NCBI GenBank assembly: GCA_900066355.1 | Contig: FMEL01000001.1 | Span: 309,166 to 373,165 of the forward strand | Direction of reading: 5' to 3' | DNA from: an uncultured Ruminococcus sp. | GTDB lineage: Bacteria; Bacillota; Clostridia; Lachnospirales; Lachnospiraceae | Length of the DNA: 64,000 nucleotides | Part shown: positions 33,399-41,288 of the stretch, piece by piece | Position numbering within the stretch: the stretch's first letter is position 1 | Layout: every line of letters starts with the position of its first letter | Made by a program: the position numbers and the translations under genes | The notes under the pieces: model-generated | What the model saw: the letters and a program-made list of their open reading frames with translations, nothing else | Told to the model about the DNA's origin: nothing | The model's database searches: none

Positions 33399-33550
33399 CC
33401 AGTGTCATCTCTGGATTTGTGATCGACCTGGATTGGCTGTTAACTGGTCTGACCGTTTCAACTGGCGTATTTGAAATTGTTCCGGGATTCTTTGGAAGCC
33501 TGATTGTAGCTGTTATTGTTGCAAAACTAACTACTGAGTTATCTTTGTAA
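33386..33550 (+). pseudogene. Na+/solute symporter (PutP-like) 3' relic
   Basis: The open frame QGAVASVISGFVIDLDW, then FEIVPGFFGSLIVAVIVAKL and a stop at 33548-33550, matches the last helices of PutP-type sodium/proline symporters (family: IxEIIPGFxxGLIxAVxxS). Only 54 codons remain. It overlaps the 3' end of the convergent chromate transporter gene by 12 bp. Confidence 0.6.
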
Positions 33551-34099
33551 AAACGACAACCCCAGTTTCATAATCCCTGCGAAAACCATAACCCCTATGG
33601 GATTCATCTTTAATTTTTGCAGCAATGCAAAACATATCACAAAAATTATCATCAGACTCCAATTTGTATTTATCAATTTAATGGCTGCATTCCCCCAGAA
33701 TGCAGTTATTAAAATTGATATACCTGCAGAAGCGATCATCGCTATGACTGCCGGTCTTAAAGCATTCAATATTCCCTGCAGCATTCCCATTTTTCTATAC
33801 TTCAAATATACTTTCGCAATGATCATAACGATCACACAGGATGGCAGGACACATCCTCCTGTAGCTACAATTGCTCCCGGAATCCCTGCAATTTTGATTC
33901 CAACAAAAGTCGCCGCATTTATTGAGATTGGCCCCGGAGTCATCTGAGAGATTGTAACCAGATCTGTAAATTCTGATATATCCAGCCAGTGATGGATAGT
34001 CACCACCTGTTCCTGGATCAGCGGCATTGCCGCATATCCACCTCCAAAGCTGAACATTCCCACCTGCAAAAAACTTACAAACAAATATAAATAGATCAT
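33539..34099 (-). CDS. chrA: chromate transporter, short-chain subunit 2
   Basis: 186 residues with about six hydrophobic helices, one CHR domain. Seen: FSFGGGYAAMPLIQEQ near the N-terminus and QMTPGPISINAATFVG, both signatures of the CHR family. Short-chain CHR proteins act in pairs of opposite topology; the partner gene overlaps this one by 4 bp (ATGA). In anaerobes the physiological anion may be something other than chromate. Confidence 0.88.
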   Translation of the reverse strand: MIYLYLFVSFLQVGMFSFGGGYAAMPLIQEQVVTIHHWLDISEFTDLVTISQMTPGPISINAATFVGIKIAGIPGAIVATGGCVLPSCVIVMIIAKVYLKYRKMGMLQGILNALRPAVIAMIASAGISILITAFWGNAAIKLINTNWSLMIIFVICFALLQKLKMNPIGVMVFAGIMKLGLSFLQR

Positions 34100-34662
34100 T
34101 TCTCTCCTCCCTTCTTTGAAAGGAAGGTTCTGATTACACCAATCATTCCACAGACAATGATTATATATACAACATTGATCTTATATACGCACGAAGCTGC
34201 AAATGCTCCAGCCATGATCAATAGCGAAATCTTGTCTTTTTCCTGTGCAATTCCCACACCCATTTCATAAACCACTGATGCAATCACAGCTCCAACACCA
34301 GCCTGCATTCCTTCAAGTATCTGACTGATAAAATAACTGTCACTGAAAGAATGATAACCAACTGATATCACGGAAATGATCAGAAACGGTGGAATGATCG
34401 TTCCCAGGATTGCGGTCACAGCACCCAAGATCCCAGCCAGTTTATATCCAATAACAATTGCACCATTTACTGCGATCGGCCCTGGTGAAGATTGGGCAAT
34501 TGCAACCAGATCCAGCATTTCCTTCTCATCGATCCAATGATAATCATCCACAAATTTCTTTTTCATCAAGGTCACGATCACATAGCCGCCGCCAAATGTA
34601 AATGTGCTGAGATATAAACATGAAAAGAATAATTTTCGTAGTATACTTTTCTTATTTTTCAC
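34096..34662 (-). CDS. chrA: chromate transporter, short-chain subunit 1
   Basis: 188 residues, single CHR domain with STFTFGGGYVIVTLMKKK and IAQSSPGPIAVNGAIVIG. The GTG start at 34662 has AGGGG 7 nt upstream; a TTG at 34680 is a weaker alternative. First gene of the pair. A perfect 14-bp inverted repeat lies 23-59 nt before the start and may be an operator or leader hairpin. Confidence 0.88.
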   Translation of the reverse strand: MKNKKSILRKLFFSCLYLSTFTFGGGYVIVTLMKKKFVDDYHWIDEKEMLDLVAIAQSSPGPIAVNGAIVIGYKLAGILGAVTAILGTIIPPFLIISVISVGYHSFSDSYFISQILEGMQAGVGAVIASVVYEMGVGIAQEKDKISLLIMAGAFAASCVYKINVVYIIIVCGMIGVIRTFLSKKGGEK

Positions 34663-34684
34663 AAGTTTTCCCCTTCTCAATCTT

Positions 34685-34721
34685 ATACTAGATATGAACT
34701 CTCGTAATTCATATCTAGTAT
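34685..34721. promoter_or_regulatory. perfect inverted repeat before chrA pair
   Basis: ATACTAGATATGAA-N9-TTCATATCTAGTAT: perfect 14-bp arms. On the leftward strand its outer arm carries an extended -10 (TGGTATACT), so a bound protein would block the chrA promoter. A transcript hairpin is the alternative. Confidence 0.55.
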
Positions 34722-34834
34722 ACCAGAATTCGGTTCATAAAGAAAAGCCCCTGGCATTTTGCCACAGACTTTCTTCTTATTTATGGAAGATATTTCTCTG
34801 TCATGAGCAGTTAATCCGCTGACATGCACTCGAG

Positions 34835-34863
34835 AAAAAAGGAAGCCGTTATTCACGGCTTCC
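34835..34863 (-). terminator. terminator of the polyamine operon
   Basis: GGAAGCCG-N7-CGGCTTCC (34841-34863), followed in the leftward direction by TTTTTTCTCG. The stem overlaps the last codons of nspC (stop at 34849). Confidence 0.85.
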
Positions 34864-36063
34864 AAGTCTTTCCTTAAAATCCATATAACCAAAATCTGTA
34901 AGCTGCTGCATCGTATTGTCAGCACGTCTGAGCCAGATATTCGGCAATGGCATTCCATTAAATGTATTGTTTTTGCAGGTAGTATAGATGGCCATATCTC
35001 CAAACATAAGAATATCTCCGTATTCCGGGAGCTGCCTGAATTTATAATCCCCGATCACATCTCCTGACAGGCAGGTCGGTCCTCCAAGGCGAACTGTAAT
35101 CCCGTTTTCTTCTGTCTCATCTGTTCCCAAAAGCGGTGGAAGATAAGGCATTTCCAGTACATCCGGCATATGACAGGCTGCGCTGGCATCTACGATCGCG
35201 ATCTGTGTCTCTCCGTTTTTCAGGACATCCAGTACGCTGGTCAGCAGAAAGCCTGCATTTAATGCCCACGCTTCTCCGGGTTCAAGATAAACCTCTGCCT
35301 TCCATTCCTCTTGTACTGTCCGGATACAGCGTTCCAGTCGTTCAATATCATAGCCTGGTCTTGTAATATGGTGACCTCCGCCAAAATTGATCCACTTCAC
35401 CCTGGAAGCAAAATCACCAAAATACTTCTTTACGGAAACAAGCGTTGTCTCCAGATCATCGGAATCCTGCTCACAGAGAGTATGGAAATGAAGTCCATCG
35501 AGTAAATCCAACAGTTCAGGATTTTTCTGAACTGCTTCATCCCACTGTGCTCTTGTTGTACCCATACGGCTTCCCTGAGCACAGGGATCATAGATATCAT
35601 GTCCTTCCTGGGTAGAACATTCCGGATTGATCCGCAGTCCGACGCTCTTTCCTGCTTCTTTTGCCCTTACACCAAAACGCAGAAGCTGAGAGGGTGAATT
35701 AAACACGATATGATCCGCATACTGAAGAAGTTCTTCAAATTCATCATCCCGGTAGCCTGCACAGAATACATGAACCTCTTTTCCCGGCATTTCCTCTGCT
35801 CCAAGTCGTGCCTCAAACAGCCCGCTGGCCTCTGTTCCTGCAAGATATGGTTCAAAACAGCGATAGCAGTCATAATTACTGAACGCCTTCTGTGCCAGGA
35901 GCATCTTACATCCTGTCCGTTCAGATACTTCACCGAGCAGCTTTGCATTTTTTATAAGTGCTTTTTCATCCAGAATGTAGCAGGGTGTTTTTATGTTCTG
36001 GAATTCCGGCGGAATAATTCCGCCGGTGGCTGTAAACGGAGCTCTTTTATCCAATCCGCCCAT
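34849..36063 (-). CDS. nspC: carboxynorspermidine/carboxyspermidine decarboxylase
   Basis: 404 residues, a PLP enzyme of the alanine-racemase-fold decarboxylase group. It decarboxylates carboxyspermidine (or carboxynorspermidine) to spermidine (or norspermidine), the last step of the aspartate-semialdehyde route. Seen: PLP lysine K59 in LLAQKAF, GGGHHITRPGYD for phosphate binding, and EPGEAW. The start shares one base with the stop of the dehydrogenase gene (TGATG), so translation is coupled; no independent ribosome site is seen. Last gene of the polyamine operon. Confidence 0.92.
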   Translation of the reverse strand: MGGLDKRAPFTATGGIIPPEFQNIKTPCYILDEKALIKNAKLLGEVSERTGCKMLLAQKAFSNYDCYRCFEPYLAGTEASGLFEARLGAEEMPGKEVHVFCAGYRDDEFEELLQYADHIVFNSPSQLLRFGVRAKEAGKSVGLRINPECSTQEGHDIYDPCAQGSRMGTTRAQWDEAVQKNPELLDLLDGLHFHTLCEQDSDDLETTLVSVKKYFGDFASRVKWINFGGGHHITRPGYDIERLERCIRTVQEEWKAEVYLEPGEAWALNAGFLLTSVLDVLKNGETQIAIVDASAACHMPDVLEMPYLPPLLGTDETEENGITVRLGGPTCLSGDVIGDYKFRQLPEYGDILMFGDMAIYTTCKNNTFNGMPLPNIWLRRADNTMQQLTDFGYMDFKERLGSRE

Positions 36064-37322
36064 CAGTCTACCAGCTTCGGATCGTGACTTTCACTGCGTG
36101 GCAGACCATAACGGTCAAGAGCATCCAGAAATGGATCCGGATCAAATTCTTCTACAGTATATACACCTGGTCTGATCCATTTTCCTGTCAGCATCATAAG
36201 TGCTCCACACATTGCCGGAACACCTGTTGTATAGCTGATTGCCTGACTTCCTACTTCGTGATAGCATTCCTGATGATCACATACATTGTAGATATAGTAT
36301 GTTTTTTCTTTTCCGTCTTTTACACCGGTAAAGATACAGCCAATATTTGTTTTTCCTTTTGTACGTGGTCCAAGGCTTGCCGGATCCGGAAGCAGTGCTT
36401 TCAAAAACTGGATCGGAACGATTTCCTGTCCATTGTACTGGATCGGTGTTGTAGAAAGCATTCCTACATCTTCAAGACAACGCATGTGATCCAGATAGCT
36501 CTGTCCAAAAGTCATGAAGAAACGGATACGTTTTACACCTGGGATTGTTTTTGCAAGAGACTCAATCTCTTCATGGTGGAGCAGATACATATCCTTGTCG
36601 CCAACCTGGTCGAAGTTATATTCTCTCTTGATATCCATCGGCGGGATTTCCACCCAGTGTCCATCTTCCCAGTAGCTTCCCGGTGCACTTACCTCACGAA
36701 GATTGATCTCCGGATTAAAGTTTGTCGCAAATGCATATCCATGATCACCGCCGTTGCAGTCCAGGATATCAATTGTATCAATCTGGTCAAATTCATGCTT
36801 TAATGCATAGGCACAATAAGCCTGTGTAACACCCGGGTCAAATCCACATCCAAGAAGTGCTGTAAGTCCTGCATCTTCGAATTTTTTACGGTATGCCCAC
36901 TGCCAGGAATAATCAAAGTATGCGGAAAAGCCTTCTTCTTTGCAGCGTTTTTCATAGATGGCACGCCACTCTGGATCATCGGTATCTTCCGGCTCATAGT
37001 TTGCTGTATCCATATAATTTACGCCACATGCCAGGCACGCATCCATGATTGTCAGATCCTGATAAGGAAGGGCGATGTTCATTACCAGATCCGGTTTATA
37101 GCTGTTGATCAGTTCGATCAGCTGATCTACATCATCTGCATCCACCTTAGCTGTAGTAAGAACAGTTTTTGTCTTTCCTTTCAGTTTTTCTACAAGCGCA
37201 TCACATTTTTCCTTTGTACGGCTTGCAATACACATTTCTGTAAATACCTCATCAACCTGGCAACATTTCTGAATTGCCACACTGGCTACTCCACCGCAGC
37301 CGATCACTAATACTCTGCTCAT
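36063..37322 (-). CDS. carboxynorspermidine/carboxyspermidine dehydrogenase (CASDH)
   Basis: 419 residues, saccharopine-dehydrogenase family. It condenses putrescine (or diaminopropane) with aspartate semialdehyde and reduces the imine with NADPH. Seen: Rossmann motif VLVIGCGGVASVAIQ at the N-terminus, IASRTKEK, and a conserved GCGFDPGVTQAYC segment at about residue 160. Together with the adjacent decarboxylase it makes spermidine without decarboxylated SAM, the common route in gut Firmicutes. AAGGAG precedes the ATG. Confidence 0.92.
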   Translation of the reverse strand: MSRVLVIGCGGVASVAIQKCCQVDEVFTEMCIASRTKEKCDALVEKLKGKTKTVLTTAKVDADDVDQLIELINSYKPDLVMNIALPYQDLTIMDACLACGVNYMDTANYEPEDTDDPEWRAIYEKRCKEEGFSAYFDYSWQWAYRKKFEDAGLTALLGCGFDPGVTQAYCAYALKHEFDQIDTIDILDCNGGDHGYAFATNFNPEINLREVSAPGSYWEDGHWVEIPPMDIKREYNFDQVGDKDMYLLHHEEIESLAKTIPGVKRIRFFMTFGQSYLDHMRCLEDVGMLSTTPIQYNGQEIVPIQFLKALLPDPASLGPRTKGKTNIGCIFTGVKDGKEKTYYIYNVCDHQECYHEVGSQAISYTTGVPAMCGALMMLTGKWIRPGVYTVEEFDPDPFLDALDRYGLPRSESHDPKLVD

Positions 37323-37407
37323 AATTCTTCTCCTTTTTATGTTGATATGTTACTATTTTCTCTTAATGTTGTTTTATGATGTCGGGACTTTTGACCCTGG
37401 TATCATT

Positions 37408-38265
37408 CTATTTTGCAATTGCCAGAAGCAGTTCACGAAGAACCTTGCAGGCTGTTGCAGTTGAAACACCACTCGCATCCAGCATGGGTGCAAGTTCATT
37501 GACATCTGCCCCTACCACATTTGCCTGAGAAACGGTACGGATTGCTTTAAGAAGCTCTAAAAAGCTCACACCTCCCGCCTCCGGAGTTCCTGTCCCCGGA
37601 AATACCGATGGATCCAGGCAGTCCAGATCAATTGTAAAATATACCGGAACCTGTTTCTCTTTCAGTTCTCTGATGGTCTCTTCCAGTCCTTCAAAAGTAA
37701 ACGGATGAAAATCTGTGTGTCTGGAAGCAAACTGAAATTCTTCCCTCTCTCCGCTTCGGATACAGAACTGATGGATATGGCCATCTCCCACAATTTCATG
37801 GCATCTGCGAAGAACACAGGCATGACTTAATTTTGCTCCGAGATAATCATCTCTTAAATCTGCATGAGCATCAAAATGGATAATATGAAGATCCGGATAT
37901 TGTGCGGCTACAGCACGCACCGCTGCCAGTGTTACCAGATGTTCTCCTCCAAGAAGCAGTGGGAATTTTCCTGCTCCCAGGATTTCTTCTGCTCTCTTTT
38001 CAATGTCTGAAAGTGCCATTTCACTGCTGCCAAAGCAAAGCTCCAGATCCCCGCTGTCAAATACGCTGATGTCCATAAGGTCTTTATCCTGATACAGACT
38101 GTAGGTCTCCAGGCCAAAGCTCTCATGGCGCATGGCTGATGGGCCAAATCGGGCACCCGGACGAAAACTTGTTGTAGAATCAAACGGTGCACCATAAAGA
38201 ACAATGGATGCTTCCTCAAAACTGCTTTCGCAGCCGATAAAAGTTTCTATATTAGGTAAAATCAT
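37408..38265 (-). CDS. speB: agmatinase
   Basis: 285 residues, ureohydrolase family. It hydrolyses agmatine to putrescine and urea using a binuclear Mn site. Seen: GGEHLVTL, HFDAHADLRDDY and TIDLDCLDPS, the three metal-ligand motifs. It starts 3 nt after the spermidine-synthase stop, with GGAGG before its ATG. With the arginine decarboxylase two genes upstream it gives arginine to agmatine to putrescine. An aminopropylagmatine ureohydrolase role is possible given the neighbouring speE. Confidence 0.9.
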   Translation of the reverse strand: MILPNIETFIGCESSFEEASIVLYGAPFDSTTSFRPGARFGPSAMRHESFGLETYSLYQDKDLMDISVFDSGDLELCFGSSEMALSDIEKRAEEILGAGKFPLLLGGEHLVTLAAVRAVAAQYPDLHIIHFDAHADLRDDYLGAKLSHACVLRRCHEIVGDGHIHQFCIRSGEREEFQFASRHTDFHPFTFEGLEETIRELKEKQVPVYFTIDLDCLDPSVFPGTGTPEAGGVSFLELLKAIRTVSQANVVGADVNELAPMLDASGVSTATACKVLRELLLAIAK

Positions 38266-38268
38266 AAA

Positions 38269-39123
38269 TTAATCCTCCACTTCTTTCAGCATGTCTTCCA
38301 GAAAAGCCGGAAGATAAAATGCCCCTTTATGGAGTCTGGTCGTATAGTAGCGTGTACGAAGATTTAATGCGTTCCAGGCCTCTGCATCCAGATCATCTAC
38401 CGGATGATATTTTTTACTTGCAAATCCGAACAGCCAGTAACCTGCAGCAAAGGTTGGGATATGTGCCTGATAAACACGGCTGATCTGGAAAGTACTGGCA
38501 ATCCTTTTATGGCTGCGCTGCATGGCATGTGCATCTTCTGCATAAAACGGGCTTCCCTGCTGGTTTACCATAATCCCGTCATCCTTCAGTGCATTGTAAC
38601 AGTTTCCGTAAAATTCCCGGGTAAACAATCCTTCAGACGGACCAAACGGATCAGAGGAATCCACGATGATCAGGTCATATTTTGCTTCACATCTTCGGAT
38701 AAATCGCAGCGCATTTTCATAATGAAGATGAACTCTTCTGTCATCCAGTCTGCAGGCATTTCCCGGAAGATAGGCACGACAGGCCTCAACAACCATCGGA
38801 TCCATTTCTACCAGATCAATATGACGCACTCTGTCATATCTGGTCAGTTCACGGACAACGCCACCATCTCCGGCACCGATCACCAGAATATCTTTTGCTT
38901 CTTTATGGACCGACATCGGCACATGCGTGATCATCTCATCATAAATAAATTCGTCACGCTCTGTCAGCATTACATTTCCGTCCAGAGTCAGCACACGGCC
39001 AAATTCCGGTGTCTCAAAAATATCAATTCTCTGATACTCACTCTGTCTGGAATAAAGATGGCGGTTTACCCGGATACTGTGTTTCACATCCGGTGTATGA
39101 AATTCTGAAAACCACATTTCCAT
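38269..39123 (-). CDS. speE: spermidine synthase / aminopropyltransferase
   Basis: 284 residues. Class I methyltransferase-like fold transferring the aminopropyl group of decarboxylated SAM to an amine. Seen: VIGAGDGGVVREL (cofactor loop), IDLVEMDPMV and IVDSSDPFGPSEGLF with the catalytic Asp. The start at 39123 fits the GGGAGG ribosome site; an in-frame ATG at 39129 would overlap the speA stop. No SAM decarboxylase (speD) gene is in the operon or window, so it depends on dcSAM made elsewhere or has another donor. Acceptor could be putrescine or agmatine. Confidence 0.9.
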   Translation of the reverse strand: MEMWFSEFHTPDVKHSIRVNRHLYSRQSEYQRIDIFETPEFGRVLTLDGNVMLTERDEFIYDEMITHVPMSVHKEAKDILVIGAGDGGVVRELTRYDRVRHIDLVEMDPMVVEACRAYLPGNACRLDDRRVHLHYENALRFIRRCEAKYDLIIVDSSDPFGPSEGLFTREFYGNCYNALKDDGIMVNQQGSPFYAEDAHAMQRSHKRIASTFQISRVYQAHIPTFAAGYWLFGFASKKYHPVDDLDAEAWNALNLRTRYYTTRLHKGAFYLPAFLEDMLKEVED

Positions 39124-39125
39124 TG

Positions 39126-40598
39126 TCATTCCCTCCCTGTCAGAACATTCAGTCTCAAAATATCAGGATCTTCAGGTCCCGTCATGTTACAGCCCTTTGC
39201 CTTGGCATATTCAATATAATCCAGGATCTCTGCTGTGATACGTTCCCCCGGTGCAAGAATCGGAATTCCAGGCGGATAGCACATCACAAATTCACTGCAG
39301 ACCTTACCCTCGGTTTCACGAAGCGGCAGACTGCATTTATCCGCATAAAAAGCATCCTGCGGGCTGGTCACTACCTGAGGATCAATATATTCCTGGCTCA
39401 GAAGTCCTGAACCATCTGTCTGAAAACGTCTGCGGATCTCTGCGAGCGCACTCACAAGCCGCTCTACTTCCTGTGCACGGTCTCCTATGGAAAGGTAGGC
39501 AAGAATATTACCGATATCTCCAAACTCTATCTGAATATCATATTCGTCACGCAGAATATCATACACTTCGATTCCTGCAAGTCCGATATCCAGCGTATGT
39601 ACGCTTAATTTAGTTATATCAAAATCAAAAACGGAGTTTCCGTTTACCAGTTCTTTGCCAAACGCATAATAACCGCCGATCGCATTGATTTCCTCTCTGG
39701 CATATTCTGCCATATCTGCTACCTGGTGAAAGATCTGACGGCCGCGCTGTGCAAGGTTTCTTCTCGAGATATCAAGGCTTGACATCAGAAGATAGCTTCC
39801 TGATGTCGTCTGTGTCAGATTGATGATCTGGCGCACATAGCCGGCATGTACGTCCGGACCTGTAAGAAGAAGGCTTGACTGTGTAAGACTTCCTCCACTC
39901 TTATGCATGGACACAGCTGCCATATCTGCACCTGCTGCCATAGCAGAGACAGGAAGACCTCCTCCAAAATAAAAATGCGTTCCATGTGCCTCATCTGCCA
40001 GACAAAGCATTCCTGCATCATGAGCCATCTTAACGATCGCACGCAGGTCACTGCATATTCCGTAATAAGTCGGATTGTTTACCAGTACTGCAACTGCCTT
40101 TGGATGTTCTTTTATCGCTTTCTCCACCTGTTCCCTTTTCATTCCAAGGGAGATTCCAAGCCGCTGATCTACTTCCGGGTTTACATAAACGGGAATCGCA
40201 CCACACAAAACAAGTGCATTCAAAACACTCCTGTGAACGTTACGTGGCAGTATGATCTCATCTCCACGTTTGCAGGCAGTCAGGACCATCGTCTGAACAG
40301 AACTTGTCGTGCCTCCTACCATCAGAAATGCATGTGCTGCTCCAAAGGCATCTGCTGCCAGTTCTTCTGCCTCCCGTATTACAGATACCGGATGACAGAG
40401 ATTATCCAGTGGCTTCATACTGTTAACATCAACACCTACACATTTTTGTCCCAGAAATTCTGTCAGCTCCGGATTGCCTCTTCCGCGCTTATGGCCAGGT
40501 ACATCAAATGGTACAACCCTCATACGACGGAAAGTCTCCAGAGCTTCATGTATCGGTGCATGATTCTGGTTTAATTTAAAACGACTTCCTTTCATCAT
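39126..40598 (-). CDS. speA: arginine/lysine/ornithine decarboxylase family, probable arginine decarboxylase
   Basis: 490 residues, fold-type I PLP decarboxylase of the Orn/Lys/Arg group (Bacillus SpeA/YaaO type, with the short C-terminal domain). Seen: PLP lysine in SMHKSGGSLTQSS, DEAHGTHF for the cofactor ring, and GTTSSVQT for phosphate. Arginine is the likely substrate because agmatinase is encoded in the same operon (inference). GGAGGA lies immediately before two adjacent ATGs (40598 and 40595); the second has the better spacing. First gene of the operon, with a long structured leader and terminator in front. Confidence 0.88.
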   Translation of the reverse strand: MMKGSRFKLNQNHAPIHEALETFRRMRVVPFDVPGHKRGRGNPELTEFLGQKCVGVDVNSMKPLDNLCHPVSVIREAEELAADAFGAAHAFLMVGGTTSSVQTMVLTACKRGDEIILPRNVHRSVLNALVLCGAIPVYVNPEVDQRLGISLGMKREQVEKAIKEHPKAVAVLVNNPTYYGICSDLRAIVKMAHDAGMLCLADEAHGTHFYFGGGLPVSAMAAGADMAAVSMHKSGGSLTQSSLLLTGPDVHAGYVRQIINLTQTTSGSYLLMSSLDISRRNLAQRGRQIFHQVADMAEYAREEINAIGGYYAFGKELVNGNSVFDFDITKLSVHTLDIGLAGIEVYDILRDEYDIQIEFGDIGNILAYLSIGDRAQEVERLVSALAEIRRRFQTDGSGLLSQEYIDPQVVTSPQDAFYADKCSLPLRETEGKVCSEFVMCYPPGIPILAPGERITAEILDYIEYAKAKGCNMTGPEDPDILRLNVLTGRE

Positions 40599-40623
40599 TC
40601 CTCCAATTCCAGTTTCCTTTTAC

Positions 40624-40666
40624 ATAAAAAAACGCAGATCAGGGCACTAAGCCACAAACCTGCGTT
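40624..40666 (-). terminator. attenuator-type terminator just before speA
   Basis: AACGCAG...CTGCGTT (40631-40666) followed by seven T on the leftward strand, ending 25 nt before the speA start. An overlapping alternative pairing (CAGATCA with TGATCTG) competes with it, as expected of a regulated terminator. Confidence 0.75.
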
Positions 40667-40942
40667 TGATCTGTATTCGCATGCGTATCAGAGTCTATAT
40701 AGCAATCATACTTTTACTACTCTTATTGATCGTTTCACAAGTCTGCGCTTCTGACGCATCTCGGTTATCAAAGGAACCTACTTATAAAATTTGAGCTTTT
40801 AACTCAATCAATAAGGTAACCAAAGTTACCATAATCGGCAGTGGACCCGGCTGTCCGCATGGCCTTAACCCTGACGGGTGGTCCTAAACAATTGCTTTGA
40901 AAAGACTCTGTCTGTTACTCTGCATCTTCGTCTCTCAAAATT
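40667..40942 (-). ncRNA. structured 5' leader of the polyamine operon (unclassified)
   Basis: Leader of about 340 nt from the predicted start near 40942 to speA. Pairings visible: P1 CAGAGTC/GACTCTG (40904-40910 with 40689-40695); GGACC/GGTCC (40880-40884 with 40843-40847) enclosing ACCC-GTCA-GGGT and GGC/GCC; hairpin GGTAAC-TTTG-GTTACC (40815-40830); TTATTGAT/ATCAATAA (40807-40814 with 40723-40730) enclosing GGTT/AACC and TGCG/CGCA hairpins. It ends in an intrinsic terminator. The architecture is riboswitch-like but I cannot match it to lysine, SAM, M-box, cobalamin, guanidine, c-di-AMP or T-box consensus. Confidence 0.65.
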
Positions 40943-40948
40943 CACCTA

Positions 40949-40977
40949 ATCATATCATGTTGAAAAAAAACTGTCAA
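40949..40977 (-). promoter_or_regulatory. promoter of the polyamine operon
   Basis: -35 TTGACA (40972-40977) and -10 TATGAT (40949-40954) with a 17-bp spacer on the leftward strand, a near-consensus housekeeping promoter. Confidence 0.8.
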
Positions 40978-41014
40978 GTTCCGCTTCATCCTCAACATGT
41001 AGAATCAAAAATCC

Positions 41015-41156
41015 GTTACTGTTCACTCCGTTCACAGCAACTTGGTCAAAATCCATTCCAAATCACCTTCGGTGATGGGATTTTGCCCCGTATGTCTCGG
41101 GATTTTGCCATATTCATGGCAAAACACCTCGCGGGATATTACCTGTGAACAGTTAC
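41015..41156. repeat. palindromic repeat downstream of the Rpn gene
   Basis: Perfect 12-bp outer arms GTTACTGTTCAC/GTGAACAGTTAC enclosing further hairpins (ATCACC-TTC-GGTGAT; TTTTGCCAT/ATGGCAAAA) and CCTCGCGGGATA. The arms and CTCGCGGGATA recur on the other side of the gene at 42457-42514. Confidence 0.75.
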
Positions 41157-41177
41157 AAAAATCCCTATAACTAACGT

Positions 41178-41220
41178 AAAAATGTCGTCTCACCATCCTT
41201 AGACAGTAAAACGACATTTT
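41178..41220. repeat. dispersed hairpin repeat, copy 1
   Basis: Arms AAAATGTCGT/ACGACATTTT around ACCATC..TAGACAG, followed by CTTACTT. It is paired with a copy at 46021-46060 whose arms differ but still pair. Confidence 0.65.
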
Positions 41221-41288
41221 CTTACTTACATCTTTTGATTTGGTTTGTTTCCATTTTGAGCTTTATTAAATGATACGGTATTTCTATA

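Noticed and set aside
36084..36803. Rightward open frame of ~239 codons opposite the CASDH gene
   Set aside because: Antisense shadow of a conserved enzyme; composition is unlike a protein.
40598..40942. T-box or lysine/SAM/M-box riboswitch before speA
   Set aside because: No TGGNACC T-box sequence and none of the consensus cores I can recall are present; kept as an unclassified structured leader.
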